A DNA stretch of 64,000 nucleotides from Tautonia sociabilis. GTDB lineage: Bacteria; Planctomycetota; Planctomycetia; Isosphaerales; Isosphaeraceae. Of this stretch, positions 9,220 to 16,522 are shown in pieces. Under the pieces are notes generated by a model. It saw only the letters and a list, made by a program, of their open reading frames with translations, made no database searches and was not told the DNA's origin. The first letter of the stretch is position 1. Every line of letters begins with the position of its first letter. A program made the position numbers and the translations under genes. The DNA lies in the NCBI RefSeq assembly GCF_003977685.1, contig NZ_RYZH01000027.1, positions 1 to 64,000 of the forward strand, read 5' to 3'.

Positions 9220-9225
9220 CAGTCC

Positions 9226-9489
9226 TCATCGGCGTCGACCCGCGAGATGCTGCCTGCCCCTGGCCTTGATCGACTCGATGTCGAGCAGGTCGGATTCCCC
9301 TCGCTCCAGTTGCTCGAGGCCGAGGTTGATGTCGCCCTGGAGCTGCTTCAGCCGCAACTCGTGCAGCCGATCGCGCTCCTCGAGGAGCCTGAGCGCCTCG
9401 CGTACGACCTCGCTCGCGGTCAGGTACCTGCCCGACGCAACTTTCTCGCGGACGAACTCTTCAAGTTCGTTCGTTAGTGAAATGTTCAT
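9226..9489 (-). CDS. parD: ParD-family antitoxin
   Basis: An 87-residue ribbon-helix-helix protein. The N-terminal strand NISLTNELEEFVREKV is followed by GRYLTASEVVREALRLLEERD, the ParD/CopG DNA-binding signature, and a charged C-terminal tail that would wrap the ParE toxin. It precedes the toxin gene, the usual order for autoregulated ParDE. A perfect palindrome covers its start codon. The ATG at 9489 is the only start that keeps the first strand intact. Confidence 0.9.
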   Translation of the reverse strand: MNISLTNELEEFVREKVASGRYLTASEVVREALRLLEERDRLHELRLKQLQGDINLGLEQLERGESDLLDIESIKARGRQHLAGRRR

Positions 9490-9493
9490 TTCA
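9478..9493. promoter_or_regulatory. Palindrome over the parD start codon (candidate autoregulatory operator)
   Basis: TGAAATGTTCATTTCA is a perfect seven-base-arm inverted repeat with a two-base centre, and the parD ATG lies inside its right arm. A wider AGTGAA...TTCACT repeat (9476-9500) surrounds it. ParD proteins bind palindromes to repress their own operon. A site on the start codon could also affect translation. Binding is inferred. Confidence 0.5.
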
Positions 9494-9812
9494 ATTCACT
9501 GGGGCCTCCGCCTGCCCGGGCCGGGTCCCCGGCGGCGATCGACGCGCCGCAGGACCACTCCGAACAGTCGGGAAGTGCTCTTGATCGAGCCTCCATCAGC
9601 CCGGAGCGCGCCCTCAGGGGTTGCGTCGGCGGACTGGTGGGATGCCACACCATGATAATGAGGACATCGTGAAGGAGTTAGCAATTTTTGTCAAATCTTG
9701 TTATCCGGGCAAGCAGCTCTGCGCGTGGCCCTGGCCTGGGCGAGTTGGATCGACGGATGCTCGGGATTGCCCGTAAAATCACCCGGTCAAGTCGCGGACG
9801 GTCGGGACCCGG

Positions 9813-9841
9813 TTGAGGCCGCTTCGGCGGGCAACTATAGT
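9813..9841 (+). promoter_or_regulatory. Sigma70-like promoter for the 9878 gene pair
   Basis: TTGAGG (9813-9818) and TATAGT (9836-9841) are 17 bp apart, leaving a leader of about 30 bases before ATG 9878. The rest of the 9490-9877 gap shows no gene. Confidence 0.55.
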
Positions 9842-9877
9842 GGACACGCGAAGAATGAACCAAATTCGGATCCGACC

Positions 9878-10324
9878 ATGAAGCGAGTAATGCGCTTGAT
9901 CCTCCCGGCCTGTACGTCCCTGCTCCTGACATCCTCCGCCCTTGCCGAGGGACCGACCATGCAGCAGGTCTGCGACGGCGTCCCGCAACTGATCGAGCAG
10001 ACCCAGGTCGTGATGAAGCAGGAGCGAGGATGGCGGGAGGTCTACGTCAACAAGATGTGGGGGCGTCTGACATACGATGCAAAGAAGGGCATCGTCACGA
10101 TGATCGCGAAGTGCATGCAAGAGCTCGAGGCCGTGACCGTCTACGACGGCTACAGCGGCAAGGAGGTCGCATCCTACGGGCCGTGGCAGGGGCTTCAAAG
10201 TGCACTGAACGGCGTTCTGGGCTCCGCTCTCTGCGGCGAAGATACTGCTCTACGAACAGTGGTTCTCTGGTTGAACAGCGAGTGGTACGACCCGAGGTCG
10301 CGGGACTGCAAATCGGGATTATGA
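9878..10324 (+). CDS. Secreted hypothetical protein
   Basis: A 148-residue protein with a clear signal peptide (MKRVMRLILPACTSLLLTSSALAEG). The mature part carries several cysteines (CDGVPQL, AKCMQEL, SALCGED, SRDCKSG) that could pair in the periplasm. ATG 9878 is selected because it begins the signal sequence and follows a plausible promoter; codons back to 9698 look non-coding. Its stop overlaps the next start (ATGA at 10,321), so the two proteins are translationally coupled and may act together. No family recognised. Confidence 0.7.
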   Translation: MKRVMRLILPACTSLLLTSSALAEGPTMQQVCDGVPQLIEQTQVVMKQERGWREVYVNKMWGRLTYDAKKGIVTMIAKCMQELEAVTVYDGYSGKEVASYGPWQGLQSALNGVLGSALCGEDTALRTVVLWLNSEWYDPRSRDCKSGL

Positions 10325-10884
10325 AGTTGAGAAGGCTTTCAATTGAGGCGGTCCTGGTCATTCTCCTCGCCTGGACCAGCCAGGCTGGAGCGCAGGAATC
10401 GGGCAAGAAGGTCGAGGTGCGTGGGCTCTCCTTCGGCGCCGATGAAGCGACAATCCGCAGGGCCGAGAAGTCCAAGTTCGTCCGCGAGCGGCGAATCGGT
10501 GCGGTCAAGATCCTCCATTACTCGGACTCGCTCCTCGGGGAACCGGTGGCCGTCGGCTATCGGCTCCTGAACGGTGCCCTCTACGAGATTCGCTACATCT
10601 TCGAGAGGCCGGGCGGCTGTTCGCATTCTTTGTCCCTCTACGAGAAGCTTCATGCCGAGCTGGCGGTTAAGTACGGCGAACCGAAGGCCAAGTCCTTCGA
10701 CGACGAACGCAAGTGTATAAGGATTACCGAGTGGAACTACAGCGGGGACGGCCGACCGACCACGATATACGTCGGCCTTGACGGCACCAAACATCGAAGC
10801 TCTCTCGCCGTATTTTACTTCGACCAAGAGCAGGCTGCCCGCGTCGACGCCGCCCAGGACGCCGTGGACGAGGGTAAGCTCTGA
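10321..10884 (+). CDS. Secreted hypothetical protein, coupled to the preceding gene
   Basis: A 187-residue protein whose signal peptide (RRLSIEAVLVILLAWTSQAGAQ) ends in a signal peptidase I site. The mature part begins VEVRGLSFGADEATIRRAEK and later has LLNGALYEIRYIFERPGGC and a YEKLHAELAVKYGEP stretch. This is the layout of small periplasmic proteins that compare sequence-conserved repeats around a beta sheet, but I cannot name a family. It overlaps the upstream gene by four bases. Confidence 0.7.
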   Translation: MKLRRLSIEAVLVILLAWTSQAGAQESGKKVEVRGLSFGADEATIRRAEKSKFVRERRIGAVKILHYSDSLLGEPVAVGYRLLNGALYEIRYIFERPGGCSHSLSLYEKLHAELAVKYGEPKAKSFDDERKCIRITEWNYSGDGRPTTIYVGLDGTKHRSSLAVFYFDQEQAARVDAAQDAVDEGKL

Positions 10885-10961
10885 AGCCCGGGAGCACGAC
10901 ATCGGGACAGACGCGACTCGCCCAACCATCTCTCCTCTTCTACCCGACCAAAAATAAACGG

Positions 10962-11055
10962 GCGTTGCCCTCCGGGCCCGGGCTGCTCCGGGCTGCGCTT
11001 GCGCTCCGGTCCCGCCTGCGGCGTGACTGCTGCGCACCCTGCACATCCCTAACGC
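10962..11055. repeat. Direct repeat copy A (94 bp)
   Basis: Runs from GCGTTGCCCTCCGGGCC to CATCCCTAACGC and recurs at 14,549-14,641 with only a few differences. Both copies open a hairpin-rich stretch that ends in a long stem-loop just upstream of a gene (11,560 and 14,942). The copy lies in the 10,885-11,559 gap, which holds no convincing gene. Confidence 0.85.
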
Positions 11056-11127
11056 GCAAATAGCGCCGTCGCTGCGCTCCGCCGGCTTGTCCCGGCTCCG
11101 ATCCTCTGCGCCGGCGGGGCTACCCCC

Positions 11128-11243
11128 CAATCCCGCTCCGCGGGAGTTGCCCGCCCCGTTGCCCCCGGTCGATTCCTGCTCCGCAGGACATCGACCTGCC
11201 ACGCCCCGCGCGGGCCTCGCTGATTCCCGCTCGCGCGGGAGAT
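11128..11243. repeat. Cluster of short hairpins with TCC/GGA inner pairs
   Basis: Three adjacent hairpins share one plan. At 11,128-11,149: CAA-TCCCGC-TCC-GCGGGA-G-TTG. At 11,167-11,196: GGTCGAT-TCCTGC-TCC-GCAGGA-C-ATCGACC. A weaker one lies near 11,222-11,243 (TCCCGC-TCGC-GCGGGA). In each, TCC pairs with GGA and one base (G or C) is unpaired before the closing outer arm. Outer arms differ in sequence but keep pairing. Their function is unknown. Confidence 0.6.
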
Positions 11244-11424
11244 GCTCTCGGCCCGCTCCCCGCCGCTGTCGACGGGCCCGGCCCGGGGCCCGCCGCCCGA
11301 CCCCCTCGACGCAGGCCGCGCGGCCGTCAAGGTCCGCTCCGCTCTCCACCTGGACGGCCGCCCGGCCTGCCCGCCCCATCCCCGCCGTCGGTCGCCCGGG
11401 CCCGCGCCGTCCCCGAGGTTTCTG

Positions 11425-11490
11425 GTTGTTGCCACCGGGGCGGAGCTGGACCCCGGGGGGTTCCATCAGCTCCGCCCCGGCGGCAACAAC
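11425..11490. other. Long stem-loop upstream of the DUF932 gene
   Basis: Two arms of about 25 bases, GTTGTTGCCACCGGGGCGG... and its complement ending ...CGGCAACAAC, pair with a single A-C mismatch around a loop of about 17 bases. It ends 70 bases before the chosen start at 11,560. A similar stem with the same mismatch type stands before the gene at 14,942. It could be an mRNA leader structure or a DNA site. Confidence 0.65.
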
Positions 11491-11559
11491 ATGCCGCCCG
11501 GCGGCCTATGACGAACCGGCGCCCCCGCGGACATGGGGCGCCCAACGAAGGCAACGACC

Positions 11560-12633
11560 ATGAAAGAAGGAAGAGACCTGAACGCACTGCTGGCGGAAGT
11601 CCTGCGGCAATCGGAGACCAAGCACGATTACCTCGCGCCGTCCCGCTGCCTGGCCGTCACGACGTCCGAGGCGGGGACGTCGCTTGAGCTTGCAACGACC
11701 CGAGACCTCGCCCCGCTGCCGCTCAAGGACACCGCCCACGGGCAGCTTGCCGAGCGGTTGGGCATCCCCAAGGTGTACTACGACCGGATGCGGGAGGAGG
11801 CGCCGACGCTGTTTGACGCAAACGTGAACCACTGGCTTGCCTCGAGCGAGGACCGGCGGTTGGTCCGCACCCTCGACGGCCGCGCCCGGGCCATCCTCTC
11901 GGACCGCTACCGGGTGCTCGACAACCTCGACCTGGCCAGCGTCGCCGTGCCGGTGCTCCAGGACCACGGCTTCGAACTCGTGAGCGCCGAGCTGACCGAG
12001 AAGAAGCTCTATCTCAAGGCGACCACGCCCAAGATTCAGGCCGAGGTGAGGCGAGGGGACGTGGTGCAGGCCGGGGTGGTCATCAGCAATTCCGAGGTCG
12101 GGCACGGCACGCTCAAAATCGAGCCGCTCCTGTTCTTCCTCGTCTGCACCAACGGCCTGGTGATGCCCGAGGCGGCGATGCGCCGCCAGCACGTCGGCCG
12201 CCACATCGGCGACCTGGAGGGCGGGGAGCGGTACTACCTCGACGAGACGCGGCAGGCCGATGACCTGGCCTTCTGGCTGAAGGTGCGCGACACGCTGGTC
12301 GGCACGCTCCGGGAGCCGGCCTTCCTCCGCCACCTGGAGACGCTGAAGGGCGCCACCGAGCAGCCGATTCAAGCCGACCCGTTCGAGGTGGTCGAGGTGA
12401 CCGCGCGGCGCTTCCGCCTCGCCGAGGCGGAGAAGAACGGCGTGTTGAGGCACCTGCTCGCCGGCCACAACGGCCGGGTCGAGCTGAACAAGTACGGCCT
12501 GATGCAGGCGGTGACACGGGCGAGCAAGGACGTCGACGACTACGACCGCGCCACGGAACTGGAGCAGCTCGGCGGGCAGATCATCGAATTGCCGCCGAGC
12601 CAGTGGAAGCTGATTGCCGAGGCGAGGGCCTAG
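11560..12633 (+). CDS. DUF932 (phage/plasmid-like) protein
   Basis: A 357-residue protein of the DUF932 type, a family common on plasmids and phages with no settled function. Recognisable blocks are LAERLGIPKVYYDRM near the N-terminus, ILSDRYRVLDNLDLA, the central GVVISNSEVGHGTLKIEP followed by CTNGLVMPEA, and a C-terminal helical part. ATG 11,560 is preferred to ATG 11,533 because GAAGG stands eight bases before it. A small protein gene follows (12,711), the same pairing seen at 29,742-31,169. A hairpin-rich leader precedes it. DUF932 proteins have been suggested to act in DNA transfer or protection, but nothing here proves a role. Confidence 0.85.
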   Translation: MKEGRDLNALLAEVLRQSETKHDYLAPSRCLAVTTSEAGTSLELATTRDLAPLPLKDTAHGQLAERLGIPKVYYDRMREEAPTLFDANVNHWLASSEDRRLVRTLDGRARAILSDRYRVLDNLDLASVAVPVLQDHGFELVSAELTEKKLYLKATTPKIQAEVRRGDVVQAGVVISNSEVGHGTLKIEPLLFFLVCTNGLVMPEAAMRRQHVGRHIGDLEGGERYYLDETRQADDLAFWLKVRDTLVGTLREPAFLRHLETLKGATEQPIQADPFEVVEVTARRFRLAEAEKNGVLRHLLAGHNGRVELNKYGLMQAVTRASKDVDDYDRATELEQLGGQIIELPPSQWKLIAEARA

Positions 12634-12710
12634 CCGACGAACGCCGACGACGCCGGCCGGCCACGCGCCGGCCGGCACTCCCGAATGAATCACCCAGTAG
12701 AGGAATGACC

Positions 12711-13022
12711 ATGACCCTGAGACTTGCAGGCGACAACGAAGAAGAGTTCAACGCGATTCGGCCCGACCGGCCGGCCAAGGTGTGCGGCCGCGGCGACATC
12801 CGCGCCCGAATCTGGGCCGACCCGACCCCGTGGGGCGACGTCGAATGGCGGGTGTCCTTCGCCCGCTTCAGCCCCGACCGCCCCGCCGTCATCTACACGC
12901 ACGCCTTCGAGCGCGACGAGCTCGCCGACCTCATCCAGGCGACCTTCGACGCCCGGCGGTGGATTGCCCGGGCCGAGCGGCGCATCCGGCGCTATCGGCG
13001 CGGGCCGCTTTCATGGTTCTGA
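12711..13022 (+). CDS. Small partner protein of the DUF932 gene
   Basis: A 103-residue protein with the blocks DIRARIWADPTPWGDVEWRV, a central aromatic strand (FARFSPDRPA) and ERDELADLIQATFDARRWI. The same order (IRAxIWA, then RDDLxxL, then WI) occurs in the 30,855 product, which also follows a DUF932 gene. This points to a duplicated two-gene module. Start 12,711 has AGAGG about seven bases upstream; ATG 12,705 is possible. No catalytic residues or membrane segments are visible. A small beta-alpha fold is likely. Confidence 0.72.
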   Translation: MTLRLAGDNEEEFNAIRPDRPAKVCGRGDIRARIWADPTPWGDVEWRVSFARFSPDRPAVIYTHAFERDELADLIQATFDARRWIARAERRIRRYRRGPLSWF

Positions 13023-13121
13023 ACTGATGATACAGGGGGCCGGGCGGCGGGCCCGGCCCCACCCCCGGACGGCGAGGCGGCGGGCGATGGAGATTGTCCC
13101 GTACGCTCGTCGTTTTTTCGC

Positions 13122-13284
13122 GCGGGCCGGGGTTCCCGATCGCGTGCGCGATCAGGAGACCCCGGCCCGCTCCCCGCCGCACCGCACGCCGTGCGGTGCT
13201 CCCCCTTGGCATTCCCCGGTACGTGCGTACCAGGGAGATGCCTCCCGCGGGATTCCCGACCGCTGCGCGGTCAGGACATCCCGC
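13122..13284. repeat. Array of nested hairpins with covarying stems
   Basis: Four hairpins stand in a row: 13,122-13,170 (12-bp perfect outer stem plus an inner stem), 13,179-13,199 (nine-bp stem, three-base loop), 13,208-13,242 and 13,247-13,284. Three share one plan: outer arm, TCC, inner arm, loop, inner arm, bulged A, GGA, bulged G or C, outer arm. The stem sequences differ completely. Paired changes on both sides suggest the structure is what is conserved. Further partial stems follow to about 13,400. The 13,023-13,543 gap contains no convincing gene. Confidence 0.7.
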
Positions 13285-13543
13285 CCCCGCCGGGCTGGCG
13301 CATCGCCCTGCGGGCGATTCGGCATGTCGGCGGCTTCCCTGCGGTCGGCCGCTGGCGAGACAGGGCATCTCCGGCAATTCCGCCGATCGCTTGGCCAGTG
13401 GCCGGGCAAAAGTATATACATCCTAATTTGGAAACAGCAGAGCGTCAGAGGGCCATTCCAGGCAGGTTCTCGCTTGCCTAGTACAGAACAAAGTAAATGA
13501 GCATTTTAGAATTAAAATAATTCAAAGTAGCGCACAGTAAATT

Positions 13544-14317
13544 TTGATTTCGGATATCTTCCACATAACGCTTACGGCATTCCTAATCGTCGCCACCTTG
13601 GCCTTGCTTCCGGCCGCCTATTCGGTTGCCTCCGTCATTCTGATTGTAACATCAAGTTTGGCCATGAAAACGGCGCATTTCCTGGTCGTCGCTATCATGA
13701 GCATATTCGAGGAAGTTTGCATTTCCGTTTTAGAGTTCATCTGCGGCGTATGCATTGTTCTCCTGGAGATTGTTTCCGCAGTGTGGCGGCTGATCACCAA
13801 TCCGCGGCGACTCGCAACGGTAGTGCTCGCGGTAGTGCTCGCGGTGGTGTTCCTTGTGGTGAGCCCCTTCGCTCTTCTGCTCGCAGTCGTCTCTGCTCGA
13901 GATGCGTTCTATCTCTCGAAGGCCTCCGCCGCTACCATCGGAACGTTCGGGGTTGCGGCATACTGCAATGCACTCATATGTTACTACGCGCTGAAAAACG
14001 CGATCGAGGTGAACCGCGCGAAATTCCTAGCAACTGCTTTCCTGTGGTCCTTCGTCCTGGCAACAGCTCCTCTCACCGCTGCCGGAATTTTTATTTTCGG
14101 AGGTACGCCCTTTGATCGCAAGGATATGACGCAATTGTCGTTGACGCTCCTTAGCTTCGTTGCTTCCGGACTGGGATGGCATGCCATCGCGTTCCAACGT
14201 CATCGGCCCTCAATCCAGGCCTTCCTCGAAATGATTGGTACCGCACGGATCTTTCGATCCAAGCTCGCGGAAGAATCCGAAGATCGCATTAAAGAAATCG
14301 TACCTGCGACAGATTGA
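13544..14317 (+). CDS. Multi-pass membrane protein of lower GC
   Basis: A 257-residue protein rich in hydrophobic segments: about five or six membrane helices including FLIVATLALLPAAYSVAS, VVLAVVLAVVFLVVSPFALL and FVLATAPLTAAGIFIFGG, then a charged tail. Codon use and base composition are clearly less GC-rich than the neighbours, suggesting separate acquisition. The longest reading starts at TTG 13,544 without a strong ribosome site; ATG 13,664 is an alternative, so the start is uncertain. No family recognised. It follows the hairpin array and precedes direct repeat copy B, and may be a passenger gene. Confidence 0.6.
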   Translation: MISDIFHITLTAFLIVATLALLPAAYSVASVILIVTSSLAMKTAHFLVVAIMSIFEEVCISVLEFICGVCIVLLEIVSAVWRLITNPRRLATVVLAVVLAVVFLVVSPFALLLAVVSARDAFYLSKASAATIGTFGVAAYCNALICYYALKNAIEVNRAKFLATAFLWSFVLATAPLTAAGIFIFGGTPFDRKDMTQLSLTLLSFVASGLGWHAIAFQRHRPSIQAFLEMIGTARIFRSKLAEESEDRIKEIVPATD

Positions 14318-14548
14318 TGGCGAGCGCCCAGTGCAAATCGCGCAGTATTCGCAGGGCCGGTCCTCTTACGGATTGAGAGTCGGCAGTCAGTCAGATGTGT
14401 CTACGGCCGAGAAACGGGGCCACCACGATCACGCGTGCCGATCATCCGCAAGGCCGCGACGGCCGGCGCATCGGCATCTGCCAGTGGACTGGGAGCGTGG
14501 GACAGGGTCGAAACGTCTTACGTCAAGAATCACTTTGAGACCATTCAG
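14318..14548. other. Intergenic stretch, nothing recognised
   Basis: Mixed-composition sequence between the membrane protein and repeat copy B. No convincing gene, promoter or strong hairpin was seen. Confidence 0.5.
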
Positions 14549-14641
14549 GCGTTGCCCTCCGGGCCGGGGTGCTCCGGGCTCCGCTTCCGCTCCGGTCCCG
14601 CCTGCGGCGTGACTGCTGCGCACCCTGCACATCCCTAACGC
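14549..14641. repeat. Direct repeat copy B (93 bp)
   Basis: Second copy of the 10,962-11,055 repeat, same orientation, differing by a few substitutions and one deletion in the GGGCC run. It opens the leader of the 14,942 gene; the following 200 bases are again hairpin-rich and non-coding. Confidence 0.85.
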
Positions 14642-14838
14642 ATGGCCGCCCCGCGGCCACCCTGCGGGCCTCGCTGCGCTGCGTCCCGCCCGCCTCCGAG
14701 GACGGCCCGGGCGCCGGCAACTCTGGTCGCTGTGCTGCAGCCGTCGCGCCGGGACCTCTCCGCTGCGCTTCGAGAACCCGTCACGCCGCCTGCGGTCGCT
14801 CCGCTCCCGCCGTCCCGGTGCCCGCGCCGGGCTGCTTC

Positions 14839-14895
14839 GTTTTCCCACTGGGTGGGCCTCCAGGCAGGGGCGAGAGGCCCACCCAGCGGGAAAAC
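14839..14895. other. Long stem-loop upstream of the zinc-ribbon gene
   Basis: GTTTTCCCACTGGGTGGGCC pairs with its complement at 14,874-14,895 over about 22 bp with one A-C mismatch, around a 13-base loop. It lies about 45 bases before ATG 14,942, placed like the stem before the DUF932 gene though the stem sequence is unrelated. Confidence 0.65.
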
Positions 14896-14941
14896 AACGC
14901 GGGGGAGGGTCGAGGTGCGAACGAGACGGGAGCGACGCGCG

Positions 14942-15205
14942 ATGAACGAGATGAACGGGACCAGGACCATCTGCCTCTGCTGCGGGAAGGAGTGGGCCAT
15001 CGCGGAGGTGGCCGAAGATGACGGCAAGCGATTCATCCGCCGGGGATGCCTCATCGGCGCCTGCCCCGCCTGCGGCGGGACCAGGCCGGAACGGCTGGCG
15101 GAGGACGAGCGGCGGAGGCTGGACACCTTCAGCGGGCTTGCCGCCGCCTGCGGCGAGGACCTCGAGGCCTTCGGCTGGTTCCTCGAGGTCTTCAAGGTCA
15201 TCTAG
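14942..15205 (+). CDS. Small zinc-ribbon-like protein
   Basis: An 87-residue protein with two CxxC pairs, CLCCGKEW near residue 11 and ACPACGG near residue 44, spaced as in a zinc ribbon. A helical tail rich in acidic and aromatic residues follows (EDLEAFGWFLEVF). ATG 14,942 has GGGAG about nine bases upstream; a second ATG lies three codons in. Such ribbons bind nucleic acid or protein partners. It opens the four-gene block to 17,290. No specific family is assigned. Confidence 0.72.
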   Translation: MNEMNGTRTICLCCGKEWAIAEVAEDDGKRFIRRGCLIGACPACGGTRPERLAEDERRRLDTFSGLAAACGEDLEAFGWFLEVFKVI

Positions 15206-15283
15206 CGCCTCACGCCGCGCCTCATGCGAGACAACCCGCCGGGCGGCGAGCAAGGCCGCCCGGCCATCATCGGACGGGAGACC

Positions 15284-15841
15284 ATGGCGGGGGAAACGGA
15301 GAAATACGACGGATTCAGCAACTACGAGACGTGGGCCGCCTGCGTGCTGCTGACCTACCTCGAGGAGTCGCTCACCTACTGGCTCGCGGAGGCCGAGGCG
15401 GTGCGCCGCGAGGTGCGAAGGGCCGGCGGGGACGGGCCCGAGGCGGAGTCCTGCCGGCGCCTGCTCGCCGAGCGGCTGCGGCGGATGGACCGGGCGGGGG
15501 GCCGGGGCGAAGCCCTCGGCGTGCGGTGGGAGGAGATTGCCCAGGAACTGCTCGTCGAGCCGCCGCCGGTGCGTCGCGAGCGCTTCCCGCTCGGCCGGCA
15601 GGTCATCACTCGCGAGGCGTTCGCCGTCCTGTCGCCGCTCGACGTCTGCGTCGCCATCGTGCTCCACAGCCGCGGGACCTGGGGCGAGCTTGATGAGGAC
15701 GATTGTGAGGGGAACGAGCGGTCGCTGCGCGAGGGCGGGCGCCTGTTCTCGGCCTACGACGCCAAGGACGGCACCCGCTTCTACGTCGTGACCGAGCATG
15801 ACCGCTCGGTCACCACCGTGCAACTGGCCGAGGAGTACTGA
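15284..15841 (+). CDS. Plasmid accessory protein, first of two tandem paralogues
   Basis: A 185-residue protein. The N-terminal half starts with a YDGFSNYETWAACVLLTYL helix. The C-terminal half has LSPLDVCVAIVLHSRGTWGEL, then NERSLREGGRLFSAYDAKDG and a closing strand pair (TRFYVVTEHDRSVTTVQL). The second half resembles the short plasmid-related domain found on proteobacterial mobile elements (WGE..., RLxSxY, ITExDRSxTTxLL pattern). That comparison is from memory of the family. ATG 15,284 follows GGGAG. The next gene is a diverged copy. Confidence 0.72.
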   Translation: MAGETEKYDGFSNYETWAACVLLTYLEESLTYWLAEAEAVRREVRRAGGDGPEAESCRRLLAERLRRMDRAGGRGEALGVRWEEIAQELLVEPPPVRRERFPLGRQVITREAFAVLSPLDVCVAIVLHSRGTWGELDEDDCEGNERSLREGGRLFSAYDAKDGTRFYVVTEHDRSVTTVQLAEEY

Positions 15842-15893
15842 GCTTACGAACCTGCCGGGCCCCTGGCCCGGCCTTCACCATCCGGGGAGGACC

Positions 15894-16472
15894 ATGGGAC
15901 AGCAGAGATGTCACCACGAGCAACATCCGGCGACGGGAGACGAAGCGAAGGGCGGCGACGGGCTCGGAGACTATGAGCGGTGGGCGGCGGTCGTGCTGAT
16001 GGGCTACTACGACTCGCTCCGCGACCTGCTCGCCGAGGCATGCCGGTTACAGGCGGAGGGCGACGGCTTCCAGAAGAGCTGGGGGGCGGCGCTCGCGAGA
16101 CGGCTCGGGGCCGGACACCTGGCGGTGCCCTGCGGCGGCGCGTTGGTGGACTGGGACGAGGTCATGCGGGCGCTGAAGGCGGCCGGGCTGCCGAGGCGCC
16201 GTGCCCTGCTGCCGCTTGGCCGCCACGACGTGACACAGGCCGCCCTCGAGGACCTCACGCCGCTCGACGTCTGCGTCGCCGCCCTGCGCCACGGCCGCGG
16301 CGTGTGGGGCGAACTCGACGAGGACTTCCGTGAGGCAAACGAGCGGGGGCTGAGGGAGGGCGAACGGCTCGTCTCCGCCCACCGTGCCCGGGACGGCACG
16401 CAGTTCTTTGTCGTCACGGACCCCGACCGCGCGGTCACGAGCGTGATCGTGCCCGCAGAACTCGGCGACTGA
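15894..16472 (+). CDS. Plasmid accessory protein, second tandem paralogue
   Basis: A 192-residue protein parallel to the preceding gene: LGDYERWAAVVLMGYYDSL matches its N-terminal helix, and LTPLDVCVAALRHGRGVWGE, NERGLREGERLVSAHRARDG and FFVVTDPDRAVTSV match its C-terminal domain. A Cys/His-containing N-terminal stretch (MGQQRCHHEQH) is unique to this copy. ATG 15,894 follows GGGAGGACC. The middle regions differ strongly, so duplication is old. Both copies sit between a zinc-ribbon gene and a methyltransferase-like gene on one strand. Confidence 0.72.
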   Translation: MGQQRCHHEQHPATGDEAKGGDGLGDYERWAAVVLMGYYDSLRDLLAEACRLQAEGDGFQKSWGAALARRLGAGHLAVPCGGALVDWDEVMRALKAAGLPRRRALLPLGRHDVTQAALEDLTPLDVCVAALRHGRGVWGELDEDFREANERGLREGERLVSAHRARDGTQFFVVTDPDRAVTSVIVPAELGD

Positions 16473-16522
16473 AGGACCACCGCCGGGCGGAAAACCCGGC
16501 ACGCAACCATCGAATGAGGACC

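Noticed and set aside
11425-11490. Integron attC-like stem (GTTGTTG...CAACAAC)
   Set aside because: attC sites begin RYYYAAC and end GTTRRRY, and here the ends are the other way round. There is no integrase.
13122-13284. CRISPR-like array
   Set aside because: The units are palindromic with different sequences and irregular lengths, with no repeat-spacer alternation and no cas genes.
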